Positions 40,979-52,209 of a stretch of 64,000 bases of DNA are shown one piece after another (the first letter of the stretch is position 1; each line of letters begins with the position of its first letter). A program made the translations under genes and the position numbers. The notes under the pieces were generated by a model. It was not told the DNA's origin, made no database searches, and saw nothing but the letters and a program-made list of their open reading frames with translations. Source of the stretch: Desmodus rotundus (lineage: Eukaryota > Chordata > Mammalia > Chiroptera > Phyllostomidae); contig NC_071396.1 of the NCBI RefSeq assembly GCF_022682495.2, positions 58,793,159 through 58,857,158 on the forward strand, in the 5' to 3' direction.

Positions 40979-42360
40979 CATCTGTGTCCTGGGTCTCACC
41001 CTAGAGTACAGTGGCTCAGATACCATCTTGATTGCTTGCAGTCCTTCTGAGGCACAAAGGTGGAACTGCTTATGGCCGCCTGGAGTCAAGGTGAGTCATA
41101 CCTTCAGTTCCTGGGACAATGGCTTTTTACATGTATTGATTACTAAGATTATTAGCTATTACCGAAATTAAAATTTTCCAACTCTTGAGTCCCCCATCGC
41201 TTGGACATGTTTCAGTAGGGCTAAATACTTGGGTTTGGGTCTTGCTTCTTTATAACCATCGTCTTTATATACCAGACTCTGTAGTTGAATTTTACTGGTG
41301 TTTCATTCCAGAGCTAAAAAGAAATGAACGAAAAGGCAAATTTGAACAGCACTGCCTTACTGCCCAGGCTCTAGGCCTGCCACTGCCACTGGGTGATCTT
41401 GGCGGTGTCCCAACTATGCAGCAAAATCCAGAACAGGGAGGAGCTGCCCAAGGTCACAGGACACAAGGGTGTTCTTGGCGTTCTGCTCCTCCTGCTTCTC
41501 ACAGTCCCTAGACCCTAACGTCCTACGCTCCCTTATCAGGTCTCAGGAGGCTGTGGGGGCTCCCAGCCACCCCCCACGAGCAGCCCCAGCACAGTGCAGC
41601 TCCTGGCGCAACATTGCACACGGGCAGAAAGGGGCGGTGCCACGGCCGGAGGGAGCTATCGGTCACTGACTGCTGACACTGCGGGGAAATCCCCGGCTGC
41701 AGAGGTTCCTTTGGGATGAATCCAGCAGGCGCGCCCTGCTGCCTAGCTCTGGAAGTGGCCCAGCTTATGCACCCACCCCTCCCCCAACTCCAGCTCTGGG
41801 CCCAGAGCACAACCCGGCTAGTGCCCCTCTCTCAGACTCTATCTCTTGTCCCTACGCTTAGATCTTGGGAAGTGCCAACCTCGTCCCAGCCAGCACCCAG
41901 TCTTCCCGATCCCAGGTACTCTCTCTCGCTTCATTTTTTTTTTTTTTTTTTTTTTTTGCCTGGGGCCTCGGGCTTGGAGCCACACTCTCTCCAGGTAGCG
42001 GTTGGTCTGAGCTGGCCTGTTGTAAAATGCAAAGCCCATCACTGAGCTTCACTCCAAACCCTCTGGGGGCTCTTGTCACCTCAAAATAGAATCCAAAGCC
42101 TGGCTCCGGGGCGTGCACGAACACCCTACTGCCTGGATGGCATCTCCTACTACTGCCTCTCCTGACCCTGCAACACATCGACTTGCTTTCCGTTCCAACA
42201 GAGCCTCAAGGTTGTGACGACTCCAGGCCATGCACTTGCAATTTCCTCCCGCTGCAATGCCTTTCCCTGGTAATCCCCCTCCCACTTCCAGAATGCATTC
42301 TCCTGACCACCAGATCTGGATCAGTCCCAATTCCGAACTGTCTGTTTTTTTCTTTTTTCT
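40979..42360. other. Intergenic, GC-richer, no gene recognised
   Basis: Holds a 24-T run at 41934-41957 and moderately GC-rich sequence at 41340-41940. Minus-strand 41958-42330 resembles an old repeat ('gatgggctttgcattttacaacaggcc'). Overlapping open frames show no family match. Confidence 0.4.
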
Positions 42361-42767
42361 TTTTTTAGTATATTTTATTGATTATGCTATTACAGTTGTC
42401 CCCTTTTTTTCTCCCCTCTATTCCCCTGTGCCCTGAATGCCTCCTCCCACCAGCATTCCCCTGCCCCCTTAGTTCATGTCCATGGGTTGAACATATAAGT
42501 TCTTTGGATTCCACATTTCTTATACTATTCTTAACCTCCCCCTGTCTATTTGGTACATACCAATTACTCTTCTAATTCCCTGTACCTTTTCCCCCATTCT
42601 TCCACCTCCTCCTCCCAGCTGATAACCCTCCTTGTGATCTCCATTTCTGTGATTCTGTTCCTGTTCTAGTTGTTTGCTTTGATTGTTGTTGTTTTTTTTT
42701 TAGGTTCAGTTGTTGATAGTTAAGAGTTTGTTGTCATTTTACTGTTCATAGTTTTGATCTTTTTTCT

Positions 42768-42997
42768 TTTTTTTAAAGATTTTATTTATTTATCTTTAGA
42801 AATGGGGAAAGAGAGATGGGAAGAAGAGAGGGAGAGAAACTTCAATGTGTGGGAGATTCCTCGTTTGATTGCCTCTTGCACACACCTATCTGGCGACCTG
42901 GCCCACAACCCAGGCATGTTCCCTGACTGGGAATCAAACCAGTGACCTTGAGGTTCACAGGCCAGCCCTCAATCCACTGATCCACACTAGCCAGGGC
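42768..42997 (-). mobile_element. Ves-type SINE in HAL1 copy 2 (3'UTR)
   Basis: Standard head ('ccctgactgggaatcaaaccagtgacc') and tail. HAL1 copy 3 at about 62782 provides the empty site; flanks share TGATCT..TTTTTC. Confidence 0.88.
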
Positions 42998-43019
42998 TGA
43001 TCTCCTTTTTCTTAGATAA

Positions 43020-44109
43020 CTCCCTTTAACAATTCATATAATAAGGGCTTGGTGATAATGAAATACTTCAACTTTACCTTATCTGGGAAGCAGTTTATCT
43101 GCTATTCCATTCCAAATGATAGCTTTGCTGGATGCAGTAATCTTGGATGTAGGTCCTTGCCTTTCATGACTTCAAATGCTTCTTTCCAGCCCCCTCTTGC
43201 CTGCAAGGTTTCTTTTGAGAAATCAGCTGATGGTCTTATGGGAAGTCCTTTGTAGGTAACTGTCTCCTTTTCTTTCTCTCTTTTTCTTAATTTTATTTAT
43301 TCATTTATTTTTAGAGAGAGGGGAAGTGAGGGGGAAAGAGAGGAAGAGAAAGATCAATGTGTGGTTACCTATCCAAACACGACCTGGCCGGTAACCCAGG
43401 CATGTGCCCTGACTGGGAATTGAACCGGTGATCCTTTGCTTTGGAGTCTGGTGCTCAATTCACTGAGCCACACCTGCCAGGACTCCTTTTCTCTTGCTGC
43501 TTTTAAGATTCTCTCCTTCTGTTTAACCTTGGGTAATGTAATTATGATATGCTTTGGTGTGTTCCTTCTTGGGTCCAGCTTCTTTGGGACTCTCTGAGTT
43601 TCCTGGACTTCCTGGAAGTCTGTTTCCTTTGCCAGTTGGGGAAGCTCTCCTTCAATATTTGTTCAAATAAGCTTTCAATTTTTTGTTCTTCCTTTTCTCC
43701 TCCTGGCACCCCTATGATTCAGATGTTGGAACATTTAAAGTTGTCCCGGAGGTTCCTAAGCCTCTCCTCATTTTTTTTCTTCTTTTGAATTCTTATTTCT
43801 TCATTCTTTTCCGGGTGAATGTTTATTTCTTCTTTCTGCTCCAAATTGTTGATTTGAGTTCCTTCAAAGAAACCATTGATTTCTTCCCTTCACTGTTGAT
43901 TCCCTGTATATTTTTCTTCATTTCACTTTGCATAGCCTTTACTTTTTCCTCTATTTTGTGACCAGACTCAACCATTTCTGTGAGCATCCTGATTACCAGT
44001 GTTTTGAACTGTGCATCTGATAGATTGGTTATCTCTTCATGGCTTAGTTCTATTTTTAGAGTTTTGATCTGTTCTTTCATTTGAGCCATATTTCTTTGTC
44101 TGGGTGAAC
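43020..44109 (-). pseudogene. HAL1 copy 2 ORF1, interrupted
   Basis: The N-terminal part at 43823-44167 encodes RNMAQMKEQIKTLKIELSHEE then ITNLSDAQFKTLVIRMLTE, an L1 ORF1p-like coiled-coil start. The rest is broken by stops, frame changes and the SINE at 43274-43482. The 114-residue open part is identical to that at 63388-63732. Confidence 0.75.
43274..43482 (-). mobile_element. Ves-type SINE in HAL1 copy 2 (ORF1)
   Basis: Flanked by CTCCTTTTCT at 43264-43273 and 43483-43492. Copy 3 has the uninterrupted TGTCCTTTTCTCTTGC at this place. Confidence 0.92.
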
Positions 44110-44757
44110 CTGTTACATTAAGGGGTGGAGCCTTAGGTATTTGCCAGGGCAGGGTGACCCATGTCACTGTGTGGTGGTGCTGTATGTGGGAGAGGGGTCA
44201 GAGAGGGAACAATGTTGCTTGCTTGGCTCTCAGCTGGCTTTTAGTCACTTCCTCTGCTACCCACAAGCAAATTGGGCCCTGCCGGTGCTGATTCCAAGGT
44301 GACTGAGTTTGTGTATGTTTCAGGACCTTGTGGGTCTCTCCAACAGCTCTCCTGTGAGGCTGGGAGTCCCTCCTGCCACCACAACCCCCACAGATTTTTA
44401 CAGCAAGAGGTTTTGAGGCTTTCTTTTCCATGCTGGAACTCTGGGTTTCATGGTCTGTGTCACTCCCCAGTTGTTCCTCCTGGTTTATCCACACGCAAAT
44501 GTGGGACCACCAGTCACCATCTTGCCCACCCAGTCCTCTAGCTGCTGCCTTGCCCTGTGTCCTCTCTGCCTTGGTTGCCCATCTCCTCCCCTCCTGTTAG
44601 TCTGGATGAATGTTTCTTCTTTAACTCCTTGGTTGTTGGACTTAGATACAGTTAGATTTTCTGGCATATCTAGTTGTTTTTTGTTTTTAAATTTGTTGTC
44701 CTTCTTGTGGTTGTGCAAGGAGGCAAAGTGTATCTACCTACACCTCCATCTTGGCGG

Positions 44758-46225
44758 GAAGTTCCATTGCCATCTTTCTCTTTCCTTTCTGTACCATCTT
44801 GTTTCCTTCCTCTGTCCTCTTTGTCTCCAGGCATGCAGACAGCCATCTTGTGCCAGATTCTCCTAACTGGCGGTTTCTATTCCAACCTCCACCAACCCCG
44901 GCTCATATTTTATTCTCACCACCACCCAACACCCCCACCCCAACATCAGGGGCAGTGCCTTGACAGTCTTGGTCTCCAGCAGACCTCCCCTCAATGCTGA
45001 CAAGGTTGCCTAAACATGGCAGGGACCTAGTGACAAGTGTGAAGGGTGACTCTGTCACTGAGGCAAGTGGACACCTGACCACTTGGCCTGGAGGCTGGCC
45101 TTCATACCTGGCCTGGGACACTGGCCTGCTGGTGACACATGACCTTGGCCTAAGCCCTTGGGGGAAAGGGGTGAAGGTCATCTCACAACTCCCAGACTTG
45201 CTCACATTTACTGATCACGTACTATGGGCTAAGTATTTTTCTTGAATCATCTAATGGGATCTTTTAATAACCCCATGGATTACATCTCCATTATATGGAT
45301 GAAGACACCAAGCCTCAGAGCGGTTAAACCATCTACCTGAAGTCACACAGCTAGAAACAGAGGCAGCTGAGTTTGAATCCAGAGAGACCAACTGCTTCTT
45401 TCTTGAGACAATGGGTATATGAGATAGGAGAGACTTCAAAGAGCATCACAATGAACCTCTCAGTAAACTGATTGGGTTCAGTTTTCCTAGTTCAGTGGAG
45501 GCAGGGCTAGGGCTCTGAGCCAAGGGTTTTAAGAACATGCTTCTTTACAGTGTACCTCCAAGAATCATGGGAATGACTGGCTGAGTGGCCCTGGAACCTG
45601 ATAGGCCTTAGTTTCATGAATGTCCCTATTCATGGTCTCTGGATGGCAGGCTTCTGAATCTACATCTTGAAAGCTGCATTTGGGTGTCTCAAGTCCTGGG
45701 GCAGGAAAGTCAGGAGATAGCTGTGGAGTTCAGAAGTGAGATGGGGGGTTGTTAGTTCCCTAAAAGACTCCACCATGCAGGTATGCCCTCTTCAGGAGAA
45801 TAAAGGAGGGAACTTGCAGCAGCCAGTGGGCCCAACCAGAGGCAGCTTACGGTAGCAATCTCTGATGCCACATGGGCTGTGTGTGTACGTGTGGGCAGTG
45901 GAAGGGGAGACACAAATGAGGGAAAAGGCCAAGTGTGACACAGTTGGGAATAGGGGGCTGAGCTAAACGAGAGAGTCTCTGCTGAAAGGGCAGTCATAGA
46001 TGATCCCAAAACGGGGTCAGTTGGTGCCACAGACTGATTATTCAAAAGATGCTGGAAAGCCAAAAAATTTTTCATTTGAAGCCTCCAAATTTTTAAATGT
46101 TGGCAACAGATTCAAATTTTAAAAACTATGCAGGGAAAACAAAATATCTCTATGGGCTGGATCCAGCTGGAATGACGGTACTCCTTAAGTCCCTGCTAGT
46201 ATCAAGTTCTGGTTGTTATCACTTT
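44758..46225. other. Intergenic with one MIR
   Basis: MIR at about 45215-45395 ('tacatctccattatatggatgaagacacc', 'agtcacacagctagaaacagaggcagctgagtttgaa'). Otherwise nothing recognised. Confidence 0.5.
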
Positions 46226-46491
46226 GGTTCAATAACTAACCTTCTTTATTCACTTATTTTATTGTTGTTCAATTACAGTTGTCTGCATTTTCTCTCCAAC
46301 CCTCCACCCCACTCCAGCCAAACCCACCTCCTTCCCCTGCTTCTACCATCCCCCTTGGTTGGTTCACTAACCTTTTTTATTCACTTATTTTATTGTTGTT
46401 CAATTACAGTTGTCTGCATTTTCTCTCCAACCCTCCACCCCACTCCAGCCAAACCCACCTCCTTCCCCTGCTTCTACCATCCCCCTTGGTT
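46226..46491. repeat. 131-135 bp tandem duplication across L1 3' end
   Basis: Copy A 46226-46360 and copy B 46361-46491 are almost identical, differing mainly in ggttcaataactaacc versus ggttcactaacc and one T. The unit includes genomic flank plus the L1 3' end, so it arose after the L1 inserted. Confidence 0.9.
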
Positions 46492-47157
46492 TTGTCCATG
46501 AGTCCCTTATAGTAGTTCCTGAAAAACCATCTCCCCACTGTCCCTACCCTCCTCCCTTCTGGCTATTGTTAGATTGTTCTTAACATCAGTGTCTCTGGTT
46601 ATATTTTGTTTGCTTCTTTCTTCTGATGATTATGTTCCAGTTAAAGGTGAGATCATATGGTATTTGTCCCTCACTGCCTGGCTTATTTCACTTAGCATAA
46701 TGCTCTCCAGTTCCATCCATGTTGTCACAAAGGGTATCAGCTCCTTTTTGCTCTCTGCTGCGTAGAATTCCATTGTGTGTAAAAAGGTCGGGGAGATGGC
46801 GGTGAGATAGGTGGGAGTGGAGTCCACTTCCCCTCAACGCCAGTGAAATACCTAGCTGATCTGAGGAGCAGAGCGAACAGCCAACAGTATTCCAGCATAT
46901 ATGAAGATCGGAGACCAAAGATAGAGGACATCGAAAGATCAGACAGTGAGACAAGAAAACCTGGAGTGCTGAAAAGACCAAGGTAAGACTGTGTTACACC
47001 CATAAACATCAGCTCAAGACCAGTGAGCACAGGAGATTAAGGAGACAGCACCACTGAATCCCATTGGCATTCTACCATAGAAGTTCATACCATAAACCCA
47101 GGGAGTAGAATAGATCAATTTAAGAAGCAGAGGCTAACAAGAAGAGTCTTACAAATA

Positions 47158-48088
47158 ATGGGAAGACAAAGAAACAATTTCCAAATGAAAGGAAAGGAGG
47201 AAGCCTCAGAAACAATGCTAACTGAAAGAGAGGCAAGTCAACTATCAGATACTGAGTTCAAAGCAATGGTCATCAGGAAGCTCACTGAGCTCTTTGAGCT
47301 CAAAGAGAACTACCAGAAACTACAAGGAAACTACAATGAACTCACTGCAAACTATATCAACATGAAAAAGGAAATAGAAACTATCAACAAGAGCCAAGAG
47401 GAAATGAAGAATACAATTTCTGAATTGAAGAGCACAGTAGAAGGAATGAAAAGCAGACTTGATGAAGCAGAGGATCGGATCAGCGAGCTGGAGGACAAAG
47501 TAGAAAAAAACACCTAGAAAGAGCAAGAAAAGGAAAAGAGGCTCAGAAAGAATTAAGAAGCAATAAGAAATGCAGGAAAACATGAAACGTAACACTATCC
47601 GTATAATAGGAATACCAGAAGGAGAAGAAGAAGAGCAAGGGATAGAAAACGTGTTTGAAAAAGTAATGATGGAAAATTTCCCTAATCTGAGGAGAGAAAA
47701 AGTCACCCAAATCCAGGAAACACAGAGAGTCCCAAGCAAGAGGAACCCAAAGATGCCCACTGCAAGACACATAATAATTAAAATGGAAAAATTCCAAGAC
47801 AAAGAAAGAATCTTAAAGGCAGGAAGGGAGAAACAGGAAGTAACATAAAAGGGAGCCCCAATAAGGTTAGCAACTGACTTCTCAATGGAAACGCTCCAAG
47901 CCAGAAGAAAATAGCAAAAAATATTATAAGTAATGAGAACCAGAGGCCTGCAACCAAGACTACTTTATCCAGCAAGGCTCTCAAACAAGATAGAAGGCCA
48001 AATAAAGAGTTTCCCAGACAAAAGAAGTCTAAAAGAATACAGCTCCACCAAACCAGCTCTGCAAGAGATGCTAAAGGGACTGCTTTAA
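47158..48088 (+). pseudogene. ORF1 of inner L1, broken
   Basis: L1 ORF1p, the RNA-binding trimeric chaperone. Start ATG 47158 (MGRQRNNFQMKG), coiled coil with heptads to about residue 119 (KSTVEGMKSRLDEAEDRISELEDKVEK). A TAG follows at 47515-47517, then a frame change. The RRM/CTD part continues at 47570-47848 (NTIRIIGIPEGEEEEQGIENVFEKV, then ARHIIIKMEKFQDKERILKAGREKQEVT). A further stop follows before the original end EMLKGLL-TAA at 48086-48088. Confidence 0.9.
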
Positions 48089-48134
48089 GGAAAGGAAAGA
48101 AAAGAGAAAGAGACAGGAACACAGGTAGAAAAAA

Positions 48135-51100
48135 ATGGCAATGAATAACTACCTATCGATAATAACCTTAAACATAAATGGATTAAATGCTCCAATCAAA
48201 AGACATAGAATAGCTGAGTGGATAAGAAAATATCACCCACACATATGCTGCCTACAAGAGACCCATCTCAGGACAAAAGATTACACAGACTGAAAGTGAA
48301 GGGCTGGAAACAAATTTTCCAAGCAAACGAACAGGAATAAAAAGCAGGGGTAGCAATACTCATATCAGGCAAAGTAGACTTCCAAAGAAGGGCCATAAAG
48401 AGAGAGCCAGAAGGTCACTTGATAATACTCAAAGGAAGAAACTAGCAAGAAGACATAAACATTGTAAATATATACACACCCAACATAGGAGCACCCAAAT
48501 ACATAAAGAAAATCTTGGAGGATTTCAAGAAAGATATTGACAGCAACACAATTATAGTAGGGGACTTTAACACCCCACTATCAAAAATGGACAGATCTTC
48601 CAAATAAAATATCAACAAGGATATTGTGTCACTTAACAATACCCTAGAGGAGACGGACTTAACTGATATCTGTAGAGCTTTTCATCCCAAAGAAGCAAAA
48701 TACACATTCTTTTCAAGTGTACATGGAACTTTTTCAAACATAGACCACATGATAGGACACAAAGCAAGCCTCAACAAATTCAAGAAAATTGAAATAATAT
48801 CAAGCATTTTCTCTGACAAAGAGGGACTGAAACTAGAAACCAACCCCAAAGGAAAAAACCCAAAACACTCAAAATCATGGAGACTGAATAGCATGCTATT
48901 AAACAATGAATGGGTAAAGAACGAGATTAGGGAAGAAATCAAAAACTTTCTGGAAACAAATGAAAATGAACCCACAACAACCCGAAACTTATGGGAAACA
49001 GCAAAGGCAGTCCTGAGAGGGAAGTGCATAGCAATACAGGCCTTCCTTAAGAAGATAGAAACATTTCAAACAAACAACCTAACCCTACGCCTACAAGAAC
49101 TGGAGGAACAACTACAAAGACAGCCCAGAGCAAGCAGAAGGAAGGAAATAACCAAGATCAGAGCAGAGTTAAATGACATAGAGACTAAAAGCACAGTTCT
49201 AAGGATCAATGAATCCAGGAGCTGGTTCTTTGAAAAGATAAACAAAATCGACAAGCCTTTAAGTAGACTCATCACGAAAAAAACAGAGAGGATCGAAATA
49301 AACACAATTAGAAATGAAAGAGGAGAGATTATAATGGATATCACAGAAATACAAAGGATTGTAAGAAATTACTACGAAGAACTGTATGACAAGAAATTTC
49401 AAAACCTAGGTGAAATGGACACATTTCTAGAAAAATATAATCTTCCAAAACTGAATGAAGAAGAAGCAGAAAACCTGAACAGACCAATAACAGCAGAGGA
49501 AATTGAAGCAGTCATCAAAAAACTTGCAACACACAAAAGCCCTGGAGGAGATGGTTTCACAGGAGAATTCTACAAAGCATTTAAGGAAGAGCTAACCCCT
49601 ATCCTTCACAGACTATTCGAAAAAATCCAAACTGATGGAAGACTCCCAAACTCTTTTTATGAAGTCACATCATCCTAATCCCAAAACCAGATAAAGACAC
49701 AAGGAAGAAAGAAAACTTCAGGCCAATATCGCTGATGAACATAGACGCTAAAATTCTGAACAAAATATTAGCAAACCGCATCCAGCAATACATTAAGAAG
49801 ATCATCCACCATGACCAAGTGGGATTCATCCCAGGAGTGCAAGGATGGTACAATATTCGCAAATCAATAAACATAATACATCACATCAATAACTGCAAAG
49901 AGAAAAATCACATGATCATGTCAATAGATGCGGAAAAAGCATTCGATAAGATACATCACCCATTTCTGATAAAAACACTCAGCAAAGTGGGAATAGCAGG
50001 AGCATTCCGCAACATAATAAAGGCCATATATGAGAGACCTGCAGCCAACATCACACTCTATGGACAAAAACTTAGAGCTTTCCCACTAAGATCAGGAACA
50101 AGACAAAGATGCCCTCTCTCACCACTCCTATTCAACATAGTATTGGAAGTCCTAGCCACAGCAATCAGACAAGAAAAAGCAATAAAAGGCATCCAAATTG
50201 GAAAGGAGGAAATGAAACTGTCATTATTTGCTGACGACATGATAGTGTACATGGAAAACCCTATAGACTCCACCAAAAAACTACTTGACCTAATAAATGA
50301 ATTTGGCAAAACAGCTGGATACAAAATCAATGCTCAGAAATGAAAGGCATTCCTGTACAGTAACAATGAAACTGCAGAAACAGAAATCAGGAAAAAAATC
50401 CCATTTGATATAGAAACAAGAAAAATAAAGTCCCTAGGAATAAACCTCACCAAGGAGGTAAAAGACCTGTACTCAGAAAACTACACAACACTGAAGAAAG
50501 AAATTAAGGAAGACACAAACAAATGGAAGCATGTACCATGCTCATGGATAGGAATAATTAACATCATCAAAATGGCCATACTACCCAAGGCAATTTATAG
50601 ATTCAATGCAATACCTATTAGAGTACCCATGACATATTTCACAGATATAGAACAAACATTTCAGAAATTTGTATGGAACAATAAACGACCCCGAATAGCT
50701 GCAGCAATTTTGAGAAAGAAGAACAAAGCAGGAGGGATCACAATACCTGATATCAAACTGTATTCCAAGGCCACTGTAAGCAAAACAACCTGGTACTGGC
50801 ATAAAAACAGGCACACAGACCAATGGAACAGAACAGCGAGCCCAGAAATAAACTCAAGTCTATACGATCAATTAATATTTGACAAAGGAGGCAGGAGCAT
50901 AAAATGGAGCAAAAACAGCCTCTTTAACAAATGGTGTTGGGACACCTGGACAGCTATGTGCAAAAAAATGAAACTCGATCACCAACTTACACCATACACG
51001 AAAATAAACTCAAGATGGATAAAAGACTTAAATATAAGTTGTAACACAATAAAAGTCCTTGAGGAATACATTGGCAGGAAAATCTCCGACATTCCTCGCA

Positions 51101-51891
51101 GCAACATCGTTACAGACACATCCCCTAAAGCAAGGGACATAAAGGAAAGAATAAAGAAATGTTACCTCATCAAAATAAAAAGCTTCTGCATGGCTAAAGA
51201 AAATAGCACCAAATTACAAAGAGAAACAACGGTATGGGAAAACATATTTGCTAATGATACCTCAGACAAGGGCCTGATCTCCAAAATATATAAAGAATTC
51301 ACACGCCTCCACTCCAGGAAGACAAACAACCCAGTGAAAAAATGGGCAAAGGACTTGAACAGACACTTCGCCAAGGAAGACATACAGAGGGCCCACAGAC
51401 ATATGCAAAGATGCTCAGCATCACTAGCCATCAGAGAGATGCAAATTAAAACCACAGTGAGGTACCATCTCACACCAGTCAGAGTGGCCAACATGAACAA
51501 ATCCACAAACAAATGTTGGAGAGGATGCGGAGAAAAGGGAACCCTATTGCACTGTTGGTGGGAATGCAGACTGGTGAGGCAACTGTGGATAACAGTATGG
51601 AATTTCCTCAGAAAACTAAAAATGGAACTGCCCTTTGATCCAGCAATTCCACTGCTGGGATTATACCCTAAGAACCCTGAAACACCAAAAGAACCTGTGC
51701 ACCCCAATGTCCATAGCAGCACAATTTACAATAGCCAAATACTGGAAACAACCTCAGTGCCCATGAGCAAACGAGTGGATCCAAAAACAATGGTATATTT
51801 ACACAATGGAATTCTACGCATCAGAGAGAAAGAAGGAGATTATACCCTTTGCAACAGCATGGATGAAACTGGAGAGCATTATGCTAAGTGA
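48135..51891 (+). pseudogene. ORF2 of inner L1, lightly broken
   Basis: L1 endonuclease/reverse transcriptase. It starts MAMNNYLSIITLNINGLNAP at 48135; the first stop is around 48290, with several more in the endonuclease domain (48135-48620). A 350-residue frame (48626-49678) covers the linker and RT N-terminus (SPGGDGFTGEFYK). A one-base frame change occurs at about 49665-49680. Then a single frame runs to 51891, interrupted only by TGA at 50341-50343. The catalytic [10 protein letters not shown] lies at about 50220-50249. The C-terminal cysteine/histidine segment [18 protein letters not shown] lies near 51513-51566. The long preserved frames point to a recent insertion. Confidence 0.92.
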
Positions 51892-52194
51892 AATAAGCCA
51901 GGCCGTGAGGGACAAATACCATATGATCTCATCTTTAACTGGAACATAATCAATAGAAGAAAAAAGCAAACAAAATATAACCAGAGACATTGAAGGTAAG
52001 AACAATCTAAGAATAGCTGGGTTGGGGGGACAGTGGGAAGAGGGGATTACAGGAACTACTATAAAGGACACATGGACAAAACCAAGGGGGATGTGGAGGT
52101 AGGGGAGGGAGGTGGGTTCAGTTGGTGTGGGGTGGAGTGATGGGGAGAAAAGTCACACAACTGTAATTGAATAACAATAAAAATTAAAAAAAAA

Positions 52195-52209
52195 AGAATT
52201 CCATTGTGT
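52195..52209 (+). repeat. Right target-site duplication of the inner L1
   Basis: AGAATTCCATTGTGT, identical to 46764-46778. The uninterrupted site is preserved in the truncated L1 at 9187-9211. Confidence 0.95.

Larger units (their letters stand above)
42369..44757 (-). mobile_element. HAL1 element, copy 2, with two SINE insertions
   Basis: Same family as 31732-33443. 3' end at left ('gtatattttattgattatgctattacag'), 5' end at right ('ccatcttggcggga'). ORF1-like sequence on the minus strand at about 43020-44109 is interrupted by a SINE at 43274-43482; another SINE (42768-42997) sits in the 3'UTR. No ORF2. Flanking duplication not clear. Confidence 0.85.
46779..52194 (+). mobile_element. Inner near-full-length L1 (plus) with intron-like 5'UTR loss
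   Basis: 5,416 bp, flanked by a perfect 15-bp duplication AGAATTCCATTGTGT (46764-46778, 52195-52209). It inserted near the ORF2 end of the outer L1. It has a short 5'UTR (about 380 bp), ORF1, ORF2, a G-rich 3'UTR, AATAAA at 52176-52181 and an A-tail to 52194. Relative to the outer L1 it lacks 1,468 bp of 5'UTR at junction 46945/46946, with splice-site boundaries. Confidence 0.93.
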
